A stretch of 57,493 nt of DNA, taken from the NCBI GenBank assembly GCA_902651635.1, contig CACRSC010000037.1, positions 239,504 to 296,996 of the forward strand. Direction: 5' to 3'. Positions 11,001 through 21,790 of the stretch are shown here, one piece after another (the stretch's first letter is position 1; every line of letters begins with the position of its first letter). This DNA comes from Mastigamoeba balamuthi (Eukaryota; Evosea; Mastigamoebida; Mastigamoebidae). The translations under genes were made by a program, and so were the position numbers. The notes under the pieces were generated by a model. That model was given only the letters and a program-made list of their open reading frames with translations. It was not told the origin of the DNA and made no database searches.

Positions 11001-11586
11001 GCCGGCTGGGACTCTTGTGCCACCCAAGTACCAGAAAAACAACAGGGAACAATTCAATTCAATTCAATTCGGTCCGAGCGAAACGTCCAGCACGGCCCCG
11101 CCAGTCTCGAGGAAAAAAATCTCCTCCACCGGGCGGCCACCGCCCCGGCCAGCGCCCGCGCCCCTCGGGGCCCGCAGGGCAGCCCCGCGCCAGGCTCGCG
11201 TCCACGGGCGCACGAAATGGCCGGCCACGGGGGCGACGGAGCCAAAAAGTCGCATCGCCTCGACGCAGGGCACCCAAATACCCCAAATTCAAATTCAAAT
11301 TCAAATCGGGAAAATATCCAGGCACCGGGATGGAGGGGTGGGCTGGCGGGAGAAGGGGCGCACTCGAGGTGAAGGCGGTGACGGCGGCGGCGCGGTCGAG
11401 GAGAAGCGTGTAGGTGGCGACGTCGTACGAGGCGACGCCCTTGTTCTCGAACCTCTGCGAGAGCGTCACCTGCGCCGTCAGACCCGCCGCGCGCGCGTAC
11501 CACCGCACGCCCGTCAGGGGCACGGGCAGGCCCGGGGCCGCCGGCAGCGCGGGCAGCGACGCGAGGAGTGTTCCGCAGCGGCACAT
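8008..11586 (-). CDS. VIT-domain protein fused to a Mei2-type C-terminal RRM (677 aa model)
   Basis: Exons 11586-11364, 10684-10521, 10384-10273, 9955-9793, 9743-8720 and 8355-8008 join in phase throughout. The first four encode a VIT-like domain: PVPLTGVRWYARAAGLTAQVTL, then LLLDRAAAVTAFT, then SEVLVTVTYAVQLD, then EMPCAIRSVRSVSALPIEI. The fifth exon starts with the VIT tail (KQIREKPPHEAV). It passes through a Q/A/P-rich linker into the Mei2 RRM: TTLMIKNIPNKYTQ, HYDFFYLPIDWK, then NRCNVGYAFINMV, WERFNSEKVCEIVYARIQG and FKNSS in the last exon. Mei2-type RRMs bind RNA; VIT domains are protein-interaction modules usually followed by VWA, which is missing here. The ATG at 11586 is the least certain point. 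The last 16 codons overlap a tRNA-like T-arm. Two separate genes remain possible. Confidence 0.65.
8013..8058 (-). other. tRNA-like T-arm with 7-bp closing stem (truncated tRNA relic?)
   Basis: On the minus strand a 7-bp stem, GCGTGCG (8058-8052) with CGCACGC (8019-8013), encloses two elements. One is a small ACCC/GGGT hairpin. The other is a T-arm, CGGG-TTCGATT-CCCG, matching the B-box consensus GGTTCGANTCC. A run of five T follows at 8006-8002. There is no D-arm or anticodon arm, so it is not a functional canonical tRNA gene. It overlaps the C-terminal codons of the Mei2-type gene. Confidence 0.45.
8618..8650. repeat. CAG/CTG microsatellite in intron of the Mei2-type gene
   Basis: A run of GCAGCA units (8628-8645) lies in the intron between the two RRM exons. 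A second CAG run sits at about 8403-8420 in the same intron. Confidence 0.7.
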
Positions 11587-12044
11587 TGGATATTTTCTGA
11601 TTTGCGTGATATTCCGGATTCTTTGCTGCTTTTTCCCCTTTTCCGCGGTGGCTCCGGTGGCGATGATATTTCCAGGCTTTTTTCCCTTTTTCGTCACCGG
11701 CTTCCCGTTCCGGAAGGCCACCGCGCGCCCATGCCCCATCTGCCTGCACTGCCTGCCAAATCCACTACTCCGGGGCCCGTCGCGTTGAACATGAGCACGT
11801 GTTTCTAGTCACAACTCGCCTTCGAAATCTGAACCGAGATATTTCCTGATATCTCGCCATTCCGGGATCGCGCCGACGGCCGTGCCCTAGTGAGCGGCCA
11901 GCGTACGAACGTCCACCCTACGCCGTGCGTGCCCAGGGAGTCGGCGTCATCCTTCGGACGGCAATCGGAGAGATCCCGAGTAGGGCAGTGGCCCCTCGGC
12001 CATAAATAGGGGCCGTCTCTCGTTCATCGACATCGGACCGCAAA
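11587..12044. other. Divergent intergenic region
   Basis: It lies between the putative start of the VIT-Mei2 gene (-) and the first receptor-PDE gene (+). Part of 11587-11800 is open on the minus strand (basic, K/R-rich) and could be a first exon or 5' UTR of the VIT-Mei2 gene. A TATA-like element for the PDE gene lies at its right end. Confidence 0.45.
11999..12009 (+). promoter_or_regulatory. TATA-like element of receptor-PDE gene 1
   Basis: CCATAAATAGG starts about 46 nt upstream of the ATG at 12045, in a GC-rich context where it stands out. This is a position-based inference. Confidence 0.45.
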
Positions 12045-14927
12045 ATGGCCCAATGCAGCAACCGCGGCTGCAGGCAGCGCTGGCGCCTCGCCCTGCTCGA
12101 GTGCTCGCTGGGCGTCGTCGCGCTCGCCGCCGTCGTGGCCGCCGGTCGTCGCCGCATCCCCGCTGTTCTCCCTCGAGTGCAAAACTAACGCGGGACAACG
12201 CAACGCACTCCCCCCGTCGCCGTCGACGCTGCAGTGGTGGCGCCGTGGCTGATGGCGCGCAACGCGGGGCTGGCCAGCGTGCGCAGCGTGGCGGGCCCGC
12301 TGGTGGCGCGCGTGGTGGCCTCTGCGCGCTCCGAGGTCCTGCGGTTCCTCTCCGCGGCCCCCGCGGCCTCGCTCGAGACGCTCGACCGCCTCTCGGCCTC
12401 GCGGACGCTGCCCCTGGGCGACCTGGGGGCCGAGATGGCCCAGCTCCTGCGCACGGGGCTGCGCCTGTCGCCCGATATGCGCCTGCGGTACCTCGCGCTG
12501 GGCTACGCCGACGGCCGCATGGCCTGCGCGTACTTCGAGAGTTCGACGGGCACGCTGTACCTCAACGACGTCGACCGCCTGCCCGACGGCAATCTGACGC
12601 ACCAGCGCCTATTCGTGGCCGACCCCGCGACCCTGTGGAACGCCAGCTACCCGCTGCGCTACGACGATGACGGTCCGCTCCGCTGCTGCTGGGCCTGGCG
12701 GGGAGGCGCTGTCCCCTGACGCCCGTCCTCTCTCGCTCGCAGGCCCCTACGACGTGCTGCCGTGGGTCCTGAGCCCCCAGGTGCCCCCCGAGGGCCACAC
12801 CCGCTGGTTCTCGAACGTCGTGGCCGACGTGAGCTCCACGGTGCGCCAGCGCTTGCGGATTACCCCGCGTCCCCTCGACGGCCCCTCAGCGAGCGCTCCA
12901 TCCCGCAGGACAGCGACGGGCAGCCGGACCAGTACGAGCTGCTGCTGGGCATCACGGCCCCCGTCTACAGCGGCGGCGCGCACGTGGCGACGCTCAACGT
13001 GGACATGGCGCTCGGCGCCATCACAGGTCTCGGGGGCCCATCGGCCAGGGAGAGGGAGGGAGGGAGGGAGTGCAGCTCTCCTGGGGGCACAGACCTCACT
13101 CTTGAGGGGTGGTGGGCCCGCAGAGTACCTGGCGACGCTGGACCTGTCGCCCAGCGCCCGCGTGCTGGTCCTCGACGCGCGGGGAACCGTCATCGGCAAC
13201 TCCGAGGGGGAGCCCGTCACCCGCACGGACCTCGACGACTCGGGCGTCCCGCAGACCGTCGCTGCCACAGACCTCCGGGACCCAATGGTTCCAGGGGCTC
13301 GCTCCTCCCCTCTCTCACGTCCCGCGCGTCCCTCGCAGGCCCGCGCGGTGGCGAGGCACGTGGCGGCGAACGCAGAGGACGCGAGGGCCCCGTTCTACTT
13401 CGCCAGCGACACGGCCCTCGAGCTCAACGTCCGCCTCGGAGGCCGCGAGCAGCGCGTACACGTCTCCGCGCTGCCCACGACCGACGCGTGCGCCCCTCTG
13501 TCGCCCGGCCTCAGCTCCTCCGCCTCGGGTGCTGACGGGGGGAGCGCAGGTACGGGCTCAACTGGACGACGCTGGTCTGCGTGGCCGAGAGCGACTACAC
13601 CCACACGCTCTACGAGAGCTCGCGCGACGCGCTGGCCGCGGGCATCGGCATCCTCGCGGGCACCCCCGTCGTCGTCGGCGCGCTCTTCGCGGCCGCCCTG
13701 CGCGCGATGTACAGCGCGTCGCGCTCGCTGCTGCGCTGCGAGGCCGCGGAGATGGGCACGTCGATGGACCGCGTCGTCGCGGCCCTCAGGCGCATGCGCG
13801 CCGGCGACATGAGCCGCGGCGAGCTCCGCGCGGCCGTCGACCACGTCATGGCCGCGATCAGCGCGGGGCTCTTCCACGTGGACGTCGGCGAGCGGCCCCT
13901 CGACGCCGAGCAGCGCCGGTGGCTCCGCCAGGAGTTCGTCCCCGCCGAGCAGCGCGACGCCCGAGCGGCCGTCGCGCTGGCGCCCGAGGCCGACGTGCCG
14001 GGGACGCTGGCAGCCGCGGGCCGCTCGCACCTCGAGAGCTGGGCGTTCAGCGTCCTCTCGTGCGGCGCCAGCTGCTTCGAGGAGGTCGGGGCGGCTGCGC
14101 TGCGCCACGTGGGGTGCGCGCGGGTGCTGGGGGTCGCGGACGAGGAGCTGCTGGGGTTCCTGAGGGACGTCGAGGGGCTGTACCGGGAGGAGAACCCCTA
14201 CCACAACGCCACGCACGCCGCAGACGTCACGCAGGCGATGGTGGCGCTGCTGGGCGGGTCTGCGCTGGCGCTGAGCCCCCTGGAGAGCGTGTCGCTGGTG
14301 CTGGCGTGCGTCGTGCACGACGTGGGGCACCCGGGCAGGAACAACCACTTCCAGACGGCGGCCCGCACGGACCTCGCCCTCCTCTACAACGACGCCAGCG
14401 TCCTCGAGAACCACCACGCCGCCACAGCCTTCCACGTCATGCGCGCCCACGGGCTCCTGGACAGGCTGGACGGGGCCTCGTACGCGGCCCTCAGGAAGAA
14501 CGTCATCGGGCTGATCATGGCCACCGACATGGGCCACCACTTCCCGATCATCAGCGAGTTCAAGTCGCTCACAGCCACGGCCACGGGCAGTTCGGTTCTC
14601 AACGAGGAGGCCAAGTTCTCGGCGATGAAGATGCTCATGAAGCTCGCGGACGCCTCCAACAGCGCGCGGCCCCAGCCAGCGGTCGTCGAGTGGGCCAAGA
14701 GGGTGCAGGAGGAGTTCCTGGCGCAGGGCGACGAGGAGAAGGCGCTGGGGCTGCCCGTGTCGGCGCACATGGACCGGGGGGACGCGTGCCTGGCCAAGCT
14801 GCAGGCCAACTTCCTCAAGTTCATCTGCGTGCCCATGTTCCAGGCCTACAACGACTTCCACGCCATCCCGGCCATCATGGCCCAGCTCGCCGAGAACCAG
14901 CGCTTCTGGGAGGGCCAGCTGCGGTGA
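12045..14927 (+). CDS. Receptor-type class I cyclic-nucleotide phosphodiesterase 1 (TM-Cache-TM-PDE)
   Basis: Seven exons (12045-12144, 12235-12672, 12743-12840, 12909-13026, 13124-13287, 13339-13487, 13550-14927) give 814 aa with all phases consistent. An N-terminal TM (about residues 16-33) is followed by an extracytoplasmic Cache-like sensor (RVLVLDARGTVIGNS; HVATLNVDMALGAIT; FYFASDTALEL; YGLNWTTLV). A second TM sits near residues 386-405, then a helical HAMP-like linker. The PDEase_I domain (about 560-800) has HNATHAADV, VVHDVGHPGRNN, MKLADASN and LQANFLKF, giving the metal-binding His/Asp set and the purine-contacting Gln. It should hydrolyse cAMP or cGMP at the membrane under control of an extracellular ligand. 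Specificity cannot be read. It is the first of three tandem copies. Confidence 0.88.
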
Positions 14928-15297
14928 AACCAGACCTGAACTCGTTGTCGTTCTTGTCGCACCGATGACATTTTTGAATGGCTCTCGGGCAGTTCAATTC
15001 ACCTCTGGCGCTGCACTACCGGCCGGATTGTTGCTGCCACCGGGAAACGCGGCGCGGGAGGTGCGAAGTGCACTGGGGGCGGCGGATGCAGTACTTTGCA
15101 CCAGACTGCCTTTTGGGCGAGGAATTCCACGTGGCTACCGGCGCTTCTGCAGCAGCTTCGAGCGGATTCCTCGCCACGGCATTGCTATGCCCGTTCCGGA
15201 CACGGGTGCTGTTCCACGCCACAGAGGTCTGCCGGGGTGCAATCTCCGTACCGCTGCTGGGCTTCTATTCTTAGGGCACTCTGGCTCTGCCCAATAA
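14928..15297. other. Spacer between receptor-PDE genes 1 and 2
   Basis: 370 nt between the stop of copy 1 and the ATG of copy 2. Short ORFs here have no recognisable character. The 3' end reads CCAATAAATG, in which the ATG is the start codon of copy 2. Confidence 0.5.
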
Positions 15298-18132
15298 ATG
15301 GTCAAGTGCAGCCTCCGCCTCAGCAGGGGCCGCAGGCAGCGCCTCAGGCTCACGCTGCTCGAGGTCTCCCTCGGCGTCTTCGCCATCGGCGCCGTCGTGG
15401 CCGCTGGTGCGTTCCCCACGCCACTCCCCGCTGTTCTTGCAGCTGAACCGCTGCTGGCAGTGCTGGTTCCAGCGTCCATGGCGACCTCCGCGGGCATGTC
15501 GAGCATACGGGAGGTGGCGACACCGCTCGTCGAGAAGGTGGTGGCCTCTGCGCGCTCCGAGGTGCTCGAGCTGCTCTCCGAGGCCGTGCGGGCGTCGCTG
15601 GAGCTGCAGGAGAACCTGCAGGCCTCGCGGACGCTGCCGCTGGGCGACCTCAGGGCCGAGATGGTCCAGTTCCTGCGCTGCGGCCTCCGCGCGTCGCCCG
15701 AGATGCGCCTGCGGTACATCGCGCTGGGCCACGCCGACGGCCGCATGGCCTGCGGGTGGTTCGACAGGCCCACGCGCACGCTGTACCTCAACGACGTCGA
15801 CCGCCTCCCCAACGGCACCCTGACGCACCAGCGGCGCTACGTGGCCGACCCCGCGACCCTGTGGAACGGCAGCTACCCCGACCACGCCGAGGACCTCGGT
15901 CAGCCGCCTTCCCTCCCCCTCAGGCAGAGCGCGGAACTCAACAGGGCACCGCAGGCGCGTACGACGTGCTGCCGTGGGTGCACAGCGCGGAGCTGCCGCC
16001 CCAGGGGCAGATGCGGTGGTACTCGGACATCTACACGGAGGTCACCGGCTCCAGCGTGAGCTGCTTCCCCCACTTCCCCTCCCTCCGCCGCGCGGTCGCT
16101 CACCGGGCCAGCGGGTGGCAGCTCGGGGACGCGAGGCTGGTCGAGCTGCTGCTGGTGCTGGCAGCCCCAATCTACGACAACGGCCAGCACGTGGCGACGC
16201 TCAACACAGACATCCTGCTGGGCGCCATCACAGGTGCCCCCCGAGCCTCCCTGTCTGGCTGCCCGGCCTCACCCGCGCGGGCAGAGTACCTGACGACGCT
16301 GAACCTGTCGCCCAGCGCCCGCGTTCTCGTCGTCGACGCCAAGGGCACGGTGATCGGCACCTCGCACGAGAAGCAGATCTACAAGGAAGGGCCCGACGGG
16401 GTCCCGCAGACCATCGCGGCCACGGACCTCTCAGACCCCATGGTGCGTGCCCGGGGGAGGGTCTCTGCTCTGCTGTGCTCTGTCGCTCACGGGGCCCCGG
16501 TGGTTCGCAGTCGCTGGCTGTCGCGAGGTACATAGTCGGCAACGCGCGCGACAAGGACTACCCGTTCTACTTCGCCAGCGACACCCGCATGACCATCAGC
16601 GTGCGGGGCCAGAGCGTCCACGTGTCGGTGATGCCCACGACAGACAAGTGCGACCCACCCGCGCTTTGTAGACTGAGAGGGGAGGGTGGCCCTCGAGCAG
16701 GCACGGGCTCAACTGGACGACGATCGTCTCGGTCTCGGAGCGCGACTACACCGACTCGCTGGACAGGGCCACGCGGAGGGGCCTCTACGTGGGCATCGCC
16801 ATCCTCGTGGGCATCGTGGCCACGGTGGGCGCCGTGTTCGCCGTGGCCCTGCGCGCCATGTTCAAGGCCTCGCGGGCGATGATGGCGACCGAGGCCTCGG
16901 AGATGCGGACGGGCATGGACAAGGTCGTCTCGGCCCTCAAGCGCATGCGCGCCAACAGGATGTCGCGCGGCGAGGTCCGCGAGACGGTCGACCGCGTGAT
17001 GGCGGCGCTCAGCACGGGTCTGTTCCACGTGGACCTCAGGGACAAGCAGCTCGACAGCGAGCAGGAGCGCTGGATCAAGCAGGAGTTCGTCCCCATCGAG
17101 CAGCGCGACAGCCACGCGGGCAGCTTCTTCCGCAAGGCCCTCATGGTCGTCACAGAGGAGACCGACGTCCCCGGGCTGCTGCCCCGCGCCGTGGAGACCC
17201 TCCCCATCGACAGCTGGGCGTTCAGCGTCCTCACCTGCGGCGCCAACTGCTTCGAGGACGTGGCGACGGCGGCCCTGCGCCACGTCAAGTGCGCGCAGGT
17301 GCTGGGGGTGGGCGAGGGAGCCATCAAGGGCTTCGTGCACGAGATCGAGGGGCTGTACCGGGAGGAGAACCCCTACCACAACGCCACGCACGCCGCAGAC
17401 GTCACGCAGGCGATGGTGGCGCTGCTGGGCGGGTCGACGCTGGCGCTGAGCCCCCTGGAGAGCGTGTCGCTGGTGCTGGCGTGCGTCGTGCACGACGTGG
17501 GGCACCCGGGCAGGAACAACCACTTCCAGACGGCGGCCCGCACGGACCTCGCCCTCCTCTACAACGACGCCAGCGTCCTCGAGAACCACCACGCCGCCAC
17601 AGCCTTCCGCGTCATGCGCGCCCACAGGCTCCTGGACAGGCTGGACGGGGCCTCGTACGCGGCCCTGAGGAAGAACGTCATCGGGCTGATCCTGGCCACC
17701 GACATGGGCCACCACTTCCAGATCATCAGCGAGTTCAAGTCCCTCACTGCTGCTGCTGCTGCTGCGGGCGGCCTGGAGGGCTCTGTCTCGGGCTCTGCAT
17801 TGCTCGGAAACGAGGAGGCCAAGTTCTCAGCGATGAAGATGTTGATCAAACTGGCCGACGCCTCCAACAGCGCGCGGCCCCAGCCAGCGGTGGCCGAGTG
17901 GGCGAGACGAGTGCAGGAGGAGTTCCTGGCTCAGGGCGACGAGGAGAAGGCGCTGGGGCTGCCCGTGTCGGCGCACATGGACCGGGGGGACGCGTGCCTG
18001 GCCAAGCTGCAGGCCAACTTCCTCAAGTTTATCTGCGTGCCCATGTTCCAGGCCTACAACGACTTCCACGCCATCCCAGCCATCATGGCCCAGCTCGCCG
18101 AGAACCAGCGCTACTGGGAGAGCCAGCTATAG
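15298..18132 (+). CDS. Receptor-type class I cyclic-nucleotide phosphodiesterase 2
   Basis: Seven exons (15298-15406, 15461-15898, 15955-16055, 16122-16233, 16285-16442, 16511-16647, 16701-18132) encode 828 aa. The exon layout and phases match copy 1. The order is the same: TM1 (LLEVSLGVFAIGAVVAA), Cache-type ectodomain with LSPSARVLVVDAKGTVIGTS, TM2 (YVGIAILVGIVATVGAVFAVAL), linker (EMRTGMDKVVSALKRMR) and PDE catalytic domain with HNATHAADV, HDVGHPG, IKLADASN and LQANFLKF. The first intron is 54 nt, in frame and free of stops, so it is hidden in an ORF scan. The paralogues place it. A run of six Ala codons (GCT repeat) near 17750 differs by one unit from copy 3. Confidence 0.88.
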
Positions 18133-18920
18133 GGAAGTGCTTGTTCTGCTGAGGGATCTATCTGTAATTTGATCGTAGAACAGTGTTGCGATACATAAGA
18201 TGGACATCGGCTGCGCTCTAAGAAGGGGCAGCAGCGACATCTGTTGGGGTCTGTCCGTGTCGAAGGGCTCTTGATACAGGCAATTGAGGTTTTTTCGCGA
18301 AATGAACCACCATACAATAGGACCATTCTATTGTGCTCACCTCAGCTGACCTCCTGTGGATTCCTTGAAGGGCAATGAGGCGTTCCTGAGAGCAGGTGAT
18401 GACCAAGGGGGTTTTTGCCGGTGTATCGGGCGCAGAGTTCTGCAGTGGTTGCGCCCTATGGAGTTTGGCGGCATGACCCCTTATTTGGGGTGCTATAAAT
18501 GCTCTGTGGTCAAGGCTCCACTACCACTGACATGCATCCCCCACGCTCTGAGTGGGCAAGTGTGTCCCACACACAGGATGCATTTTTCCAGTGCAGGGAG
18601 AACCTCATGTGGGGGGCAGCGCGTGCCCGATGTGCAGAATTCGGTCATTCCGCCCCAAGTGTAGAATGTCGGCTGAACTGCCGGAAGCCAGACGATGTGC
18701 AAAATGCCTCCTGCTGCCTGCCATGCCTGCCGAGGACTCGGACGCGGAGCTGATACGTGCTCTTGTTGACCGCATCCCCCGGCCACAGGCCAACAGTGTC
18801 CGAAATCAGTTGAGGAACAAGGGCACCCGCTGGATCGTTCCACCCGCAGGGATTCCGTTCAGAGCGGCAGAAATAGAAGCACCGCCAAGGCCGTCAGGCA
18901 GCCGGGGCCCGTTTGCGCGC
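18133..18920. other. Long upstream region of receptor-PDE gene 3
   Basis: 788 nt between copies 2 and 3. A TATAAAT at 18494-18500 lies about 420 nt before the homology-supported ATG of copy 3. The frame of that ATG is open back to about 18552 and encodes a Cys-containing stretch (CPMCRIRSFRPKC, then RRCAKCLLL). A longer N-terminus or a separate leader gene is therefore possible. No other gene is supported. Confidence 0.4.
18494..18500 (+). promoter_or_regulatory. TATA-box candidate upstream of receptor-PDE gene 3
   Basis: TATAAAT lies in a GC-rich context upstream of copy 3. The first downstream ATG is at 18532; the ATG chosen by homology is at 18921. Confidence 0.4.
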
Positions 18921-21790
18921 ATGCCCCTGTGTGGCTCAGGCACCACAAGGGCGCACAGGCAGAGGCTGCGCCTCGCGGCCCTCGAGGCCCTCCTGGGGCT
19001 GGTCGCCATCGGAGCTGTGGCCGTCGCCGGTCCGTTCTCTCCGCGATTGGCTTTTTGTGGCGGTCCTGACGGGTACCCGAACCGGCCTGGCGCCGCCCCC
19101 GGCAGTGGTGGTCCCGTGGATCATGGCGAGGAGCGCGGGGCTGTCGAGCATACGGGAGGTGGCGACACCCCTCATCGAGAAGGTCGTGGCCTCTGCGCGC
19201 TCCGAGGTGCTCGGGCTGCTCTCCGAGGCCGTGCGGGCGTCGCTGGAGCTGCAGGAGAACCTGCAGGCCTCGCGGACGCTGCCGCTGGGCGACCTCAGGG
19301 CCGAGATGGTCCAGTTCCTGCGCTGCGGCCTCCGCGCGTCGCCCGAGATGCGCCTGCGGTACATAGTGATGGGCTTCACGGACGGCCGCATGGCCTGCGG
19401 GTGGTTCGACAGGCCCACGCGCACGCTGTACCTCAACGACGTCGACCGCCTCCCCAACGGCACTCTGACGCACCAGCGGCTCTACGTCGCCGACCCCGCG
19501 ACGCTGTGGAACTCCAGCTACCCCGACCGCGCAGAGGACCTTGGTCGGCCGCTCCTCTGCCCTCAGGCAGAGCGCGGAACTCAACTGAGCCCGCAGGCAA
19601 CTACGACGTGCTGCCATGGGTGCTGACCCCCAACCTGCCGCCCAAGGGGAGCACGCGCTGGTTCCCGGAGATCTACACAGAGGTCACCATTTCCGGTGTG
19701 AGTGCCCGGCAGGCCTTCACTCCTCCTCGCTAAGCCACGGCACAGGTCGAGGGCGCGAGGCTGGTCGAGCTGCTGCTGGTGCTGACAGCCCCCATCTACT
19801 CGGCCAACGGCGAGCACGTGGCCACGCTCAACATTGACCTCATTCTGGGGGCCATCACAGGCGGGCCCCCGTCATCATTCCCGACACTGGCGTTCTGACA
19901 GCCCGAGCAGAGTACCTGACGACGCTGGACCTGTCGCCCAGCGCCCGCGTGCTCGTCGTCGACGCCACGGGTAAGGTGATAGGCACCTCGAGCGGCGAGG
20001 TCTACAGGACAGGGCCCGACGGGGTCCCGCAGACCATCGCGGCCACGGACCTCTCAGACCCCATGGTGCCCGTCCTCAGAGCCCTCCCTCACTCCCCCCA
20101 GCGCCCCGGGAGGCACCTCGGCTCATAGGAGTCGTCGCAGTCGCTGGCTGTCGCGACGCACATCGCCCGAAACTCCCGCGACAGGGACTACCCGTTCTAC
20201 TTCGCCAGCGACGCTTGCATGACCATCCAGGCCCTGGGCGAGACCGTCCACGTGTCTCTGCTGCCCACTGTCGACCAGTGCGCCTCTCTCGGGAGCGGGG
20301 CCAAGTCGCCCGGATGACCCGAGCCTTCCTCTCACGCACCGCACCGCCGCAGGCACGGGCTCAACTGGACGACGATCGTCTCGGTGGCTGAGAGCGACTA
20401 CACCAACACGCTCTACAGGGTATCGCGCGAGGCGCTGGTGACGGGCATCGCCATCGTCGTCGCAATGCCCGTCGTCGTCGGAGGCCTCTTCGCTGTCGCC
20501 CTGCGCGCAATGTACAGCGCGTCGAGGAAGATGCTGCGCACAGAGGCGGTCCAGATGCGGACGGGCATGGACAAGGTCGTCTCGGCCCTCAAACGCATGC
20601 GCTCAGAGGGCATGTCGCGGGGCGAGGTCCGCGAGACGGTGGACCAGGTGATGGCAGCGCTCTCGGCAGGGCTGTTCCACGTGGACCTCAGAGACAAGCA
20701 GCTCGACAGCGAGCAGGAGCGCTGGATCAAGCAGGAGTTCGTCCCCAACGAGCAGCGCGACAGCCACGCGGGCAGCTTCTTCCGCAAGGCCCTCATGGTC
20801 GTCACTGACGAGACCGATGTTCCGGGCGCGCTACCAGAGGCGCCGCCTGTGCTGGCGATCCCCATCGACAGCTGGGCGTTCAGCGTCCTCTCGTGCGGCG
20901 CCAGCTGCTTCGAGGACGTGGCGATCGCTGCGTTGCGACACGTTAAGTACACCCAAGTGCTGGGGGTGGGCGAGGACGCCATCAAGGGCTTCGTGCACGA
21001 GATCGAGGGGCTGTACCGGGAGGAGAACCCCTACCACAACGCCACGCACGCCGCAGACGTCACGCAGGCGATGGTGGCGCTGCTGGGCGGGTCTGCGCTG
21101 GCGCTGAGCCCCCTGGAGAGCGTGTCGCTGGTGCTGGCGTGCGTCGTGCACGACGTGGGGCACCCGGGAAGGAACAACCACTTCCAGACGGCGGCCCGCA
21201 CGGACCTCGCCCTCCTCTACAACGACGCCAGCGTCCTCGAGAACCACCACGCCGCCACAGCCTTCCGTGTCATGCGCGCCCACCGCCTCCTGGACAGGCT
21301 GGACGGGGCCTCGTACGCGGCCCTGAGGAAGAACGTCATCGGGCTGATCCTGGCCACCGACATGGGCCACCACTTCCAGATCATCAGCGAGTTCAAGTCC
21401 CTCACTGCTGCTGCTGCTGCGGGCGGCCTGGAGGGCTCTGTCTCGGGCTCTGCGTTGCTCGGAAACGAGGAGGCCAAGTTCTCAGCGATGAAGATGCTCA
21501 TGAAGCTGGCCGACGCCTCCAACAGCGCGCGGCCCCAGCCAGCGGTGGCCGAGTGGGCCAAGAGGGTGCAGGAGGAGTTCCTGGCGCAGGGCGACGAGGA
21601 GAGGGCGCTGGGGCTGCCCGTGTCGGCGCACATGGACCGGGGGGACGCGTGCCTGGCCAAGCTGCAGGCCAACTTCCTCAAGTTCATCTGCGTGCCCATG
21701 TTCCAGGCCTACAACGACTTCCACGCCATCCCGACCATAATGGCCCAGCTCGCCGATAATCAGCGCTTCTGGGAGAGCCAGCTGTTATGA
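18921..21790 (+). CDS. Receptor-type class I cyclic-nucleotide phosphodiesterase 3
   Basis: Exons 18921-19029, 19106-19543, 19597-19697, 19746-19860, 19911-20065, 20141-20277 and 20353-21790 give 830 aa. Exon 1 (109 nt) and exon 2 (438 nt) have exactly the lengths seen in copy 2, which fixes the start. Domain order is TM, Cache-like ectodomain, TM and PDEase_I with intact HNATHAADV, HDVGHPG, MKLADASN and QANFLKF. The fourth intron begins GC (gcgggc), because the ATCACA-G donor context shared with copies 1 and 2 is kept but GT is replaced. The catalytic half is nearly identical to copy 2, pointing to recent duplication or gene conversion. An upstream in-frame extension to at least the ATG at 18723 cannot be ruled out. 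Confidence 0.88.

Noticed and set aside
13395-14861. 488-codon minus-strand ORF opposite receptor-PDE 1, with similar ones opposite copies 2 and 3
   Set aside because: GC-rich antisense shadow; it recurs only because the sense exon is conserved.
13109-14968. 619-codon plus-strand ORF in another frame of receptor-PDE 1
   Set aside because: Arg/Ala/Gly-rich composition without motifs. The catalytic motifs lie in the alternative frame with consistent splice phases.
16567-17715. 382-codon minus-strand ORF opposite receptor-PDE 2
   Set aside because: Antisense shadow of the catalytic exon.
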